Source: Dorea longicatena
GTDB lineage: Bacteria > Bacillota > Clostridia > Lachnospirales > Lachnospiraceae
Direction: 5' to 3'
Assembly (NCBI RefSeq): GCF_025150085.1
Contig: NZ_CP102280.1
Coordinates: 2,677,001 to 2,741,000, forward strand
DNA: 64,000 bases
Shown here in pieces: positions 27,888 through 36,010 of this stretch. The translations under genes and the position numbers were made by a program. Numbering within the stretch: the first letter of the stretch is position 1; each line of letters begins with the position of its first letter. The notes under the pieces are model-generated. The model searched no databases. It was not told the origin of the DNA and saw nothing but the letters and a program-made list of their open reading frames with translations.

Positions 27888-29192
27888 TTATACTATGCCA
27901 AATATTAACGCCAGCAATATCACAATTGCATTTGTTACTGTCTGTACCGGAACTGCCTTCTTACAGAAGTGCTGTACATCTGTCTCTGTCAATGCACATC
28001 CAAGATAAGTTGATGAGTTTGTCGGTGTTGAACTCGTTGCCAGTGACAGGTTACATACGAACGGTGCAATGATCGTCACTGCCGGAATTCCAAATCCTGC
28101 CCCGATAGAGATGAACACCGGATACATTGCATTGAAGATCTGGAATGGAATAAAGTAAATGATAATCACACATAACAGCAGTAAGATGATATGTATATAT
28201 TCCAGCATGAACTTCGGACAGATCTTAATCAGTCCGTCTGAGACAGCTCCTACCATTCCCGTATTATTGAATACTGCCTGATATACAGAGATTGCAAGCA
28301 GCATTACGATAATGTTCAGATACATCGGTCCGACTTTACCAAATATCTCACCAAAATTCTTTGGATAGTTGATCATTGCCGTTACGACCGTTGCTGCCAT
28401 AAATACCAGATATGGAGGCAGACTGAATACACCAAGACCGACCATGAATACAATGAATAAGATAAAATTAATCCAGAAAAGCTTTGGCCGTCTGTATGGA
28501 TTCTCTTCTACTTCTTTTGTCTCCTCTTCTACATTTTCTACAACTACGCCAAATGTTCCCACACGTTTCTTATGCTTGATCCCAAAGTATACCCACTGCA
28601 GAACGATGGCCGGGATAAAACATAATGCCCATGGAACCGATGCCTTTGACAGTTCATTGGCAGATAATCCTGCAGAAGATGCCGTATATGCCATTCCAAT
28701 CCCCCACGGAATGAAGCACATCGCAGACATTGCAGTCTGTGCTATGATAAATGCTGCCTCACGGTCAAAATCATATTTCTTATAAAGTGGTACCAGGATC
28801 GGGAATGTGATCAGGTACGCCGGTGTAAAGTTTCCTGTCAGAATTGCAAATGCTGCAATTACGGATGTCAGGATCATAATTACGATGACATTCATCTTAT
28901 CGCCAAGCTTGTTCGTCACTGCTGATATGATAGTATCAAATACTCCTGCTTCTGTAAGCATCTGAAAATACAGAAATGCAAACAATAACATGAATCCCGC
29001 AGATTTCATGATCGAACTGAACTGCTCCAGTACAAAGTCACTTGTCTCCTGTAAGCTAAAGCCCAAAAGTAACGAGCAAATGATCGGTACAATAAATAAT
29101 ACAAAGTTAAATGGTACTTTCTTCGTGACAACCGTTGCCACAACGATCAATACCAGAATAATAGCCATTACAGTAGCATTCATAGTCTGCAC
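27888..29192 (-). CDS. CitMHS / ion-transporter superfamily carboxylate permease
   Basis: 434 residues with about 11-12 membrane helices and a cytoplasmic acidic loop at about 220-235. LATSSTPTNSSTYLGCAL near the C-terminus resembles the substrate/Na+ motif (Ser/Pro/Thr-rich re-entrant loop) of the IT superfamily, and EAAFIIAQTAMSAMCFIPWGI the first half. Probably imports an organic acid with H+ or Na+. It is co-transcribed behind an esterase, so the acid may be released by that enzyme. Confidence 0.75.
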   Translation of the reverse strand: MQTMNATVMAIILVLIVVATVVTKKVPFNFVLFIVPIICSLLLGFSLQETSDFVLEQFSSIMKSAGFMLLFAFLYFQMLTEAGVFDTIISAVTNKLGDKMNVIVIMILTSVIAAFAILTGNFTPAYLITFPILVPLYKKYDFDREAAFIIAQTAMSAMCFIPWGIGMAYTASSAGLSANELSKASVPWALCFIPAIVLQWVYFGIKHKKRVGTFGVVVENVEEETKEVEENPYRRPKLFWINFILFIVFMVGLGVFSLPPYLVFMAATVVTAMINYPKNFGEIFGKVGPMYLNIIVMLLAISVYQAVFNNTGMVGAVSDGLIKICPKFMLEYIHIILLLLCVIIIYFIPFQIFNAMYPVFISIGAGFGIPAVTIIAPFVCNLSLATSSTPTNSSTYLGCALTETDVQHFCKKAVPVQTVTNAIVILLALIFGIV

Positions 29193-29196
29193 CTCC

Positions 29197-30120
29197 TTAA
29201 TTCATGTGTGCTTTCAGGAATTTTTCCACAATATCCATATTCTTCTCTGTCCAGAATGCCGGATCTCCGTGTTTTGCATTCTCTACCAGATAGAATTCTA
29301 CTTCTTTGTCTTCTTCTCTTAATTTCTTATACAGGCGGATACTCTGCTCCGGTGCTACCAGATCATCGGCAAGTCCGTGCATCATCAGGACCGGTGGTAT
29401 CTCTGTCTCTTTTTTTACATAATTCATACAGGTAACTGCATTGGAAAGTTCCGGATATTCATATACATTCTTCTTACCGATCAGCATTCCTTCCGGACTG
29501 TCCGGTTCTCCCTGGTTCAATGTAGTTGGGAAATCTTCTTTTATCTGTACGCATGTAACTCCGTAGAAATCTACGATTGCATTTACCTTGCAGGAATATT
29601 CTCCATATACATCTGTGTCCATCAGCTCCTGATCTGCCGTAACCCCCGCAATAAACGCTGTATTGCCGCCGCTTGAATCTCCCATTATAAAGACCTGGGA
29701 CGGATCAATACGATATTCCTCTGCATGTTTTCTTAAGAAACGTACACCTGTCTTTGCATCTTCTACAGGAGCAGGAAATGTAGCAAGATCGCTTTCTCTG
29801 TATTGAAGAATCGCTGTCACAAATCCACGTCTTGCAAGATCTGCCATTGCTCCAAGCCGTTTATAGTTGTCCTGTTTTCTCCATGCCGATCCCTGAACAT
29901 ACAAAATTGCCGGATATATCTTTGGTGCTTTGGCATTCGTCTCTGGTACGATCATCTGGAGCGTACGCTCAATCCCGTCTCTGTTTACATAGCATACATC
30001 ATGCTTATATATACCATATCTCTCCGTTCCGTCTGCTGTGAGTTTCTGAACCTCTTCCATCCCCTCAATCTGTGTCCGGAAATCTTCAAAACTCATATTT
30101 TTGATTTCTTCACTTGTCAT
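29197..30120 (-). CDS. Alpha/beta hydrolase (esterase/lipase)
   Basis: About 307 residues. The oxyanion region YVQGSAWRKQ, nucleophile elbow GDSSGG and, near the C-terminus, Asp in HGLADDLV and His in ENAKHGDP complete the triad. No signal peptide. The start at 30118-30120 has an AGGAGG site; the frame stays open upstream into the promoter. It is 4 bases upstream of the carboxylate permease gene and downstream of a MerR-type promoter. Confidence 0.85.
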   Translation of the reverse strand: MTSEEIKNMSFEDFRTQIEGMEEVQKLTADGTERYGIYKHDVCYVNRDGIERTLQMIVPETNAKAPKIYPAILYVQGSAWRKQDNYKRLGAMADLARRGFVTAILQYRESDLATFPAPVEDAKTGVRFLRKHAEEYRIDPSQVFIMGDSSGGNTAFIAGVTADQELMDTDVYGEYSCKVNAIVDFYGVTCVQIKEDFPTTLNQGEPDSPEGMLIGKKNVYEYPELSNAVTCMNYVKKETEIPPVLMMHGLADDLVAPEQSIRLYKKLREEDKEVEFYLVENAKHGDPAFWTEKNMDIVEKFLKAHMN

Positions 30121-30157
30121 TATCCGTTTCCTCCTGACCCGTTTTTCTATATTGTTA

Positions 30158-30188
30158 ATTTTATAACTGGATACAGGTATCAGGTCAA
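30158..30188 (-). promoter_or_regulatory. MerR-type promoter of the esterase-transporter operon
   Basis: TTGACC (30183-30188), 19 bases, TAAAAT (30158-30163). The spacer carries the dyad GATAC-CT-GTATC. A shifted -10 (TATAAA) with a 17-base spacer is also possible. The merR gene lies directly upstream. Confidence 0.65.
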
Positions 30189-30310
30189 GTGTACTCATAT
30201 TAATACATTTTATAATTTTCAGTCTTTTTAATCATTTTCTATTAATTTTTTCTATTCTTTTCTTTCTAATTTCACCTCTTTAATGGCATTTTACCTCACT
30301 AAAGTGCAAA

Positions 30311-30333
30311 AACCTGAGATTAACTCTCAGGTT
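30311..30333 (-). terminator. Terminator overlapping the end of the merR gene
   Basis: A 9-bp stem AACCTGAGA / TCTCAGGTT (30311-30319 with 30325-30333), with the TAA stop in the 5-base loop, then TTTTTG on the minus strand. It separates merR from the esterase operon. Confidence 0.8.
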
Positions 30334-31159
30334 TCAGTAATATATATATTTTCAAATAATTCCAATCATTTCCTTCTTCATCATGTGTGATCTTAATCCT
30401 TACACAGTAAGCATCTCCCGGTATCTTTGCATCTTGTTGAAACTTTCGGTATATCTTTCGGATTTTCTTCTGCAGCACTCCTTCCGATGCATACGGTCCG
30501 GTAATTTTCAGATACAGGACAAATGCTCTTCCGCCTTTTATCCTGGTATATCCTTTTTGCCTGCTCCAGACATTTTCATTTTTTTCGATATCTTCTATAT
30601 ACTCTGCCCGTACTGCCTGTCCCCAGGAGAACTGGTTTTCCGTTCCATTCAGACTTTCTCTGCTTATCTTAAGTACCGATTTGCTTTCCGGTGCATAATC
30701 CATGAAATTAATCCCGTCCGATTCAAGTTGTGCATTTTTGCCATATTCCAGGTTATTCGTCTGAAATCTGATCCAGAAATCCGGCATTTCTTCTATATAC
30801 CAGTTTCCCTGTTTCTTTTCTATCTCTTCCGTCTCTGCAAGATAATCCGTCACACGTTTTTTTAATTCCTGCAATTCTGACAGTGAAGCATCTATTTCCT
30901 CTAATCTTTTTTTCAACAGATTATCTATCGCTTCTGAATCTGCTTCCTTTATCAGATTCCCGACCTCTTTCAATGCGAACCCAAGATTCTTATACTTCAT
31001 ACATTCGTAAATATCCGTGCATGCCCTTATATCGTAAGACCTGTAATTCGAATGTTCTCTTCTCGTAGAACTCAGAAGACCAATCTTCTCATAATATTTT
31101 ATTGTATGTACAGACACACCTGTAAACTTTGCAAGCATTCCTACTGTCTTTTCATTCAT
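30320..31159 (-). CDS. MerR-family regulator with C-terminal effector domain
   Basis: 279 residues. N-terminal MerR HTH (VGMLAKFTGVSVHTIKYYEKIGLL), coiled coil (about 75-115), then a 160-residue GyrI-like effector domain (FVLYLKITGPY, YCVRIKI). Multidrug-type MerR proteins of this build twist a 19-bp-spaced promoter to activate it, and one lies just downstream, before the esterase and permease genes. The ligand is unknown. Confidence 0.88.
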   Translation of the reverse strand: MNEKTVGMLAKFTGVSVHTIKYYEKIGLLSSTRREHSNYRSYDIRACTDIYECMKYKNLGFALKEVGNLIKEADSEAIDNLLKKRLEEIDASLSELQELKKRVTDYLAETEEIEKKQGNWYIEEMPDFWIRFQTNNLEYGKNAQLESDGINFMDYAPESKSVLKISRESLNGTENQFSWGQAVRAEYIEDIEKNENVWSRQKGYTRIKGGRAFVLYLKITGPYASEGVLQKKIRKIYRKFQQDAKIPGDAYCVRIKITHDEEGNDWNYLKIYILLKPES

Positions 31160-31174
31160 ATGATCACCTGTCTT

Positions 31175-31684
31175 TTATATTTCCCCGGTCTGTTCTTTTT
31201 CCAGCTGCTTTTTCTTCTTCCTTGCTTCTCTCAATTCTTTAAAAAATGATTTCATCATCTGACTGCATTCTTCTTCCATCACTCCTGTCGTCAATTCTAC
31301 CTGATGATTAAATTCAGGTATATCCAGAAGATTTAAGATAGAGCCTGCACAGCCGGCTTTCGGATTCATACATCCGACTACTACCCGTGTCATCCGGGAC
31401 TGTACGATCGCACCGGAACACATCTGGCATGGTTCCAGAGTTACATACATCGTACAATCCTCCAGTCTCCAGTCATTCATCTTCTTGCTTGCTTTTTTGA
31501 TCGCGATCAGTTCTGCATGCGCCAGGGTATTATTATCAATTGTTCTGCGGTTATATCCTCTCCCAATGATCTTATCCTGATATACGATCACACATCCGAT
31601 CGGCACCTCACCGATCGCATATGCTTTCTTTGCCTGTTTGATCGCTTCTTTCATATATTTTTCATCTGTGCTTTGCATATTCAT
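31175..31684 (-). CDS. tadA: tRNA-specific adenosine deaminase
   Basis: 169 residues. Zinc-dependent deaminase motif: H56 and the catalytic E58 in HAE, plus C86 and C89 in PCQMC. It converts the wobble adenosine of tRNA-Arg(ACG) to inosine. The C-terminal tail is Lys/Glu-rich. Confidence 0.95.
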   Translation of the reverse strand: MNMQSTDEKYMKEAIKQAKKAYAIGEVPIGCVIVYQDKIIGRGYNRRTIDNNTLAHAELIAIKKASKKMNDWRLEDCTMYVTLEPCQMCSGAIVQSRMTRVVVGCMNPKAGCAGSILNLLDIPEFNHQVELTTGVMEEECSQMMKSFFKELREARKKKKQLEKEQTGEI

Positions 31685-31706
31685 TCTCCGTCTATTTTCC
31701 TGTTTT

Positions 31707-32648
31707 CTATCTCTTCTGTGGTTCTACACAGTCATGTGATCCTCTTATATCCCTGCACCAGTATCCGAACTTCTCTCTGTCATTCTTCTCTTCATCTGTA
31801 AGCTTAAGATCCAGCTCTTCTGCAGGAATGAATTCCGGAAATCCAAAGCTTTCTGCGGCTTTTTCTTCCTGCGGATGATACACTCCCGGTACTCCTAATT
31901 TTAACCGGTCATCACGGACTGTCAATATCAGATGGTGATAATTATAATACCCGTGGATCAAAAAACTATTATTTGCATGTCTCCATTCACACCTCGGAAG
32001 ACACACCATATCTTTACGCTGGATCTTGCGGACTTTACCCCCCAGGCAGGCCTCTTTTTCCAAATCATCTTCAAGTTTCCCACTCTCTGATTCTTCATCC
32101 TGCACGGTTTCCTTCTTACATTCCGGTTCTTCGTCCTGCGCTAATCCCTTCTTACATTCCGTTTCTTCGTCCTGCGCTAATCCCTTCTTACATTCCGGTT
32201 CTTCGCCCTGCGCTAATCCCTTCTTACATTCCGGTTCTTCACCCTGCACGGAATCTTCTTCCATCTTCCACATTTCCATCCTGCAGACGTTTACTACATC
32301 GTCATTCCAGACTGCCGCATACCAGTGTCCATTTACGTCCTTTAATATAATTCCGTTGACAAGATCATAATTTTCTTTCTTACCGACATTCTCCGGTGTA
32401 TAGCATAGCTGCCAGTTCACCGCCGGGCCGGGAACCTCTGTCACTCCCTGCGGGATTCCAATACATTTATCTTCTGTATTCCAGAACAGATACGCCCTAA
32501 GTCCCTGCGCATTTTCTTCCATCCGGAATCCTTTTCCGTGCACATGGATCACGCACTGATCCACATCCTGTTCTACTTTTACGAAGCCTACATTCCGCAT
32601 CTTTTTCTCTTGTTCGTATTCATACAGATATCGAATAAACCGTCTCAA
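31707..32648 (-). CDS. DUF6128-like protein with internal 12-residue repeats
   Basis: 313 residues. The N- and C-terminal parts form a conserved unknown domain (VKVEQDVDQCVIHVHGKGFR at the start; HGYYNYHHLILTV and GVPGVYHPQEEKAAESFGFPEF at the end), which I recall as DUF6128 of Lachnospiraceae. Between them (about 130-185) lie about four to five copies of an acidic 12-residue repeat (GLAQDEEPECKK). No signal peptide or membrane helix. Function unknown. Confidence 0.6.
   Translation of the reverse strand: MRRFIRYLYEYEQEKKMRNVGFVKVEQDVDQCVIHVHGKGFRMEENAQGLRAYLFWNTEDKCIGIPQGVTEVPGPAVNWQLCYTPENVGKKENYDLVNGIILKDVNGHWYAAVWNDDVVNVCRMEMWKMEEDSVQGEEPECKKGLAQGEEPECKKGLAQDEETECKKGLAQDEEPECKKETVQDEESESGKLEDDLEKEACLGGKVRKIQRKDMVCLPRCEWRHANNSFLIHGYYNYHHLILTVRDDRLKLGVPGVYHPQEEKAAESFGFPEFIPAEELDLKLTDEEKNDREKFGYWCRDIRGSHDCVEPQKR
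32098..32255. repeat. In-frame 36-bp tandem repeats in the DUF6128-like gene
   Basis: About four units of 36 bp containing CTTCTTACATTCCGGTTCTT, differing by a few bases. Each codes one 12-residue EEPECKK repeat on the minus strand. Confidence 0.85.
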
Positions 32649-32703
32649 AATATCCTCTCCTGTTTCCGGCTATTTATCACAATCTATTCTGAAATATTTT
32701 CTT

Positions 32704-34152
32704 TTATGCCATAATCGCATTCAATTCCTGATACAGCCTCTTCGCATAGCTGTCTGTCATACCACAGATATAATCCGTAACCAGCAGAAGTCTCAGATAA
32801 AGACGATAAACTTCTGATTTTTCTTCTGCATGATAACGATATGCTTTTTTATAATTATTGGAAATAAATGAAATCAGTCTCTCTTCTATTGAGTTCAGTT
32901 TCTGCGTTGGATCATCATATTTTATTGCTGCACCGACAAACCTGTCCAGCAGATTATCCAGCATCACCGCCTCTTTCACCTCCATACGATAGATCGTCTC
33001 TGTTTTAAATACACATTTGCACGCTATCTCTCCAAGCAGTTTTACCAATCCTTCAGCCAAAGTACCTGCAAACAGATCTTTTTTATACGTGCCTTCCATA
33101 ATCTCTTCATAATGAGAAGTAAATCCGAAAGTTGCGCAGCCAATCAAAAATCCCTGTGCTTTTACGATCCAGTTCTTCACTGCATAATCACCGGGATCAT
33201 CTACCCCGTTCTTCTTTGCACGGTCGTATAATTCTACCAGTTTATCTGCCGGGCAGAACCAGTTCTGATCTTTCTCTTCTGGGGCTGCATACTTTTTCTC
33301 CCTGTTCTGTAGTTTTCTGAGTTCATCTCTGAGACTATGATATGTAAGAAATCTTTTTACAAATGCATCTTCAATATCTGCGGTCTTATATGCAATATCA
33401 TCTGCTGCCTCAAGTATAAAGGTAAGTGGATGTCTGTGATTTCCCGCACCCGTCTCTGATACAATATCCTCGAACAGTTCCCGGTCTGCATAATAATAGC
33501 CCATCTTCTTCTCTCTGATATCTCCTGATTCCGGATGGATCTTTGTAGATGCTACCGGATATTTTATAATTGTATTCAAAAGCGCATACGTCAGATTCAT
33601 TCCATTTTCATCTACCAGAAAATGTAATTTGCTGACCAGCCTAAGTGCCTGTGCATTTCCTTCAAAATGATAAAAATCCTCCCTCATCTGAGGTTCGAGC
33701 AACTCCTCAAGTGACGTTCCATGATATGTCAGAAGCGGAAGATTTCTTTCAAACCATTCCCTGATCGCCGCTTCTCCATAATGACCAAACGGTGGATTGC
33801 CGATATCATGAATCAGTCCTGCACACTGAAGAATATTGCAGATATCCTCTTTCATCTGTACAGTGAAACTGGAATCTTTCTTGTGTACCAATATGCTTTC
33901 TCCTATATTCTGACCCAGAGATTTTGCCAGCGAAGAGACTTCCATGGAATGGGTCAGTCTCGTACGGATAAAATCACTTTTATCCAGTGGAAATACCTGT
34001 GTCTTATCCTGAAGTCTCCTAAATGACGCACTGCCGATGATTCTGTGATAATCTTTTTCGAATTCACTTCTAAGGTCTGCATCACCATATTTTTGACTCT
34101 TGTATCTGTTCTGTCTTTGACGTTTTGTTGATAAAAGCCTTGTCCATTCCAT
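32704..34152 (-). CDS. dgt: Deoxyguanosinetriphosphate triphosphohydrolase (HD domain)
   Basis: About 482 residues. HD-family metal ligands are visible: RTRLTHSMEVS, then HDIGNPPFGHYGE, and later the Asp in ILEAADDIAY. Family members cut dNTPs to nucleoside and triphosphate. I prefer the ATG at 34150-34152, which has AAGGAGG 8 bases upstream, over the ATG 18 bases earlier, whose own codons contain that site. Confidence 0.93.
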   Translation of the reverse strand: MEWTRLLSTKRQRQNRYKSQKYGDADLRSEFEKDYHRIIGSASFRRLQDKTQVFPLDKSDFIRTRLTHSMEVSSLAKSLGQNIGESILVHKKDSSFTVQMKEDICNILQCAGLIHDIGNPPFGHYGEAAIREWFERNLPLLTYHGTSLEELLEPQMREDFYHFEGNAQALRLVSKLHFLVDENGMNLTYALLNTIIKYPVASTKIHPESGDIREKKMGYYYADRELFEDIVSETGAGNHRHPLTFILEAADDIAYKTADIEDAFVKRFLTYHSLRDELRKLQNREKKYAAPEEKDQNWFCPADKLVELYDRAKKNGVDDPGDYAVKNWIVKAQGFLIGCATFGFTSHYEEIMEGTYKKDLFAGTLAEGLVKLLGEIACKCVFKTETIYRMEVKEAVMLDNLLDRFVGAAIKYDDPTQKLNSIEERLISFISNNYKKAYRYHAEEKSEVYRLYLRLLLVTDYICGMTDSYAKRLYQELNAIMA

Positions 34153-34186
34153 TTTCTGCTCCTCCTTCATATTTTAATCTACAAAA

Positions 34187-34220
34187 TTTGCCACTGGAAG
34201 TTCCTGTAGGCGGCAGCTTC
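34187..34220. repeat. Dispersed hairpin repeat, partial copy D
   Basis: CCACTGGAAGTTCCTGTAG closely matches CCACTGGCAGTTCCTTACG in the copy at 39673. The right half is not conserved. Confidence 0.4.
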
Positions 34221-34243
34221 TCTTGCATCCCCTTGTACAAAAA

Positions 34244-34271
34244 GTGTCCAGCCGGAGATCCGGCTGAACAC
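34244..34271 (-). terminator. Terminator after the repeat-bearing HTH gene
   Basis: CAGCCGGA / TCCGGCTG with outer GTGT/ACAC pairs around a tight 4-base loop (GATC), followed on the minus strand by CACTTTTTG. Confidence 0.8.
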
Positions 34272-34308
34272 CTTATTCATAACATTTTCTTTCTATGTTC
34301 ATTCAACA

Positions 34309-35841
34309 CTAATCCAGATAGATCGGCGGCTCATAATCTTTTCCGAGAAGTGCCTTTTTACGTTCCTGATATCCAAGGAATGCCCACTCCGTCATATCTG
34401 TCCACTGATGTTTTCCTCTGTCATATACCTGTACATAGCCGATTCTCTTCGGATGCATTCTTACGCTGTTTGATTCATATTCATGTCCTGTGTAAGGATT
34501 AAGTTCACCTTTACTGAGATCCTCTTCATCGGATGTGAATAAGTCTTCTTCATTTTCCTGCGCATACCGGCTCTGATATCCGTTATTCTCATAACCGGAG
34601 GTCTCATCAGCTGCTGCATATGTTTCCTCCTGTTCCGGTTCCTCCGGCATAAATTCTTCTGCAAGTTTCTCTGACTCACCGTCTCCCGAATAATCAAACT
34701 CATGATACTGGATTTCCGGCTTTTCTTCTTTTGCCGGTTCTTCATGCGCTGATTCTTCTTCATGCTTTTTACGTATTCCGAAGAGCGCTCTCCATCCATG
34801 CGCTTTCTTCTCCGGTTCAACTTTCTTCGGCTCCGGTTTTTCCGGTTCCTCTGGCTCTTCTACTTCCGGTTCTGACTCATGAGCTGACTCCTCTGTATAT
34901 TTCGGTTCCGACTCATAAGCCGGCTCCTCTGCATATTCCAGCTCACTTTCATAGGCTGGTTCTTCTGCATATTCTGGCTCTGCTTCATACACTGGTTCTT
35001 CTGCATACTCTGGCTCTGCTTCATACGCCGATTCTTCTGCGTATTCTGGCTCTGCTTCATACACCGGTTCTTCTGCGTATTCTGGCTCTGCTTCATACAC
35101 CGGTTCTTCTGCATATTCTGGCTCTGCTTCATACACTGGTTCTTCTGCATATTCTGGCTCTGCTTCATACACTGGTTCTTCTGCATATTCAGGTTTTGAC
35201 TCATACACCGGTTCTTCTTCATATACAGGTTCCTCAGCATGCTCCTCTACACCCGCTGCAGGTTCTTCTTCACTTACAGTCACCGACTCTTCTGCTTCCA
35301 GTGTCACAGCTTCCGAACTTCCGGTTTCTTCCACCGGCTCCTGTATCTCTTCTTCCTGCTCTTCTATTTCTGTGGCAGGTTCTGCTGTCGCTTCTTTCTC
35401 TCTTACAAAATCAAATATTGTTTCCTGAACATATTCCGGATCTGGCTCTACAACCTTTTTAGACTTCTTCTTTTTCTTCTTTTCTATTGCATCTAATTCT
35501 TTATGAATATCTACAAGCTCACCTATCGTAATATCTCTTTCTTCTGCTTTGGCAGGTGTTTTCTTCTTTTCAGGCTCTGTAATTTTCTGGGCCTTTGAAA
35601 GCTTCTCTTCATGCTCCTCATGTTCTTCTAATATATCCAGATAAAACGGACAATCAAGAATCTTTGCGATCATTCGCATATCCTGCTCCTGGAAATTATC
35701 TCTGCCAAGACGCTGGGTCAGATTCTGACGCGACATCTTCTTTCCTGTCTGTTTTTCTATCTTCTCTGCAAGTTCTTTGATCGTCATCCCTTTACGGCTC
35801 AGAATGATCTTGACCTGTTCTCCAAACGTTAATTCCAACAT
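34309..35841 (-). CDS. XRE-type HTH protein with long acidic 12-residue repeat region
   Basis: 510 residues. The N-terminal HTH (EQVKIILSRKGMTIKELAEKI...MSRQNLTQRLG, about 7-50) is followed by an acidic low-complexity region holding about ten copies of a YEAEPEYAEEPV-like repeat (about 200-325). A C-terminal motif, HQWTDMTEWAFLGYQERKKALLG, appears conserved. No membrane segment. It may bind DNA and act as a scaffold, but that is a guess from its layout. Confidence 0.7.
   Translation of the reverse strand: MLELTFGEQVKIILSRKGMTIKELAEKIEKQTGKKMSRQNLTQRLGRDNFQEQDMRMIAKILDCPFYLDILEEHEEHEEKLSKAQKITEPEKKKTPAKAEERDITIGELVDIHKELDAIEKKKKKKSKKVVEPDPEYVQETIFDFVREKEATAEPATEIEEQEEEIQEPVEETGSSEAVTLEAEESVTVSEEEPAAGVEEHAEEPVYEEEPVYESKPEYAEEPVYEAEPEYAEEPVYEAEPEYAEEPVYEAEPEYAEEPVYEAEPEYAEESAYEAEPEYAEEPVYEAEPEYAEEPAYESELEYAEEPAYESEPKYTEESAHESEPEVEEPEEPEKPEPKKVEPEKKAHGWRALFGIRKKHEEESAHEEPAKEEKPEIQYHEFDYSGDGESEKLAEEFMPEEPEQEETYAAADETSGYENNGYQSRYAQENEEDLFTSDEEDLSKGELNPYTGHEYESNSVRMHPKRIGYVQVYDRGKHQWTDMTEWAFLGYQERKKALLGKDYEPPIYLD
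34880..35225. repeat. About ten in-frame 36-bp repeats
   Basis: Units resemble CTGGCTCTGCTTCATACACT followed by GGTTCTTCTGCATATT, with a few base changes. The array has no stops in two other frames, which explains long false ORFs there. Confidence 0.88.
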
Positions 35842-36010
35842 TCTTTTCCTCCTTATTATTCTTACTCTCCCATACTCTCCTCGTGTGCTTTTTTATGGTT
35901 TTGTAAACATTTTTCTATCTTGATAAATCTTTATTTTTCCCTTTTATATTCTAACAAATCACAGAAAACACGTCAACTCTGCTTACGTTACATTTCCCCG
36001 AAAATAAAGG

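Noticed and set aside
34731..35462. 243-codon plus-strand ORF, and a 126-codon minus-strand ORF at 34860-35240
   Set aside because: Both arise because the 36-bp repeat array has no stops in these frames. Their translations are low complexity, and the HTH gene frame has a proper start, HTH and conserved tail.
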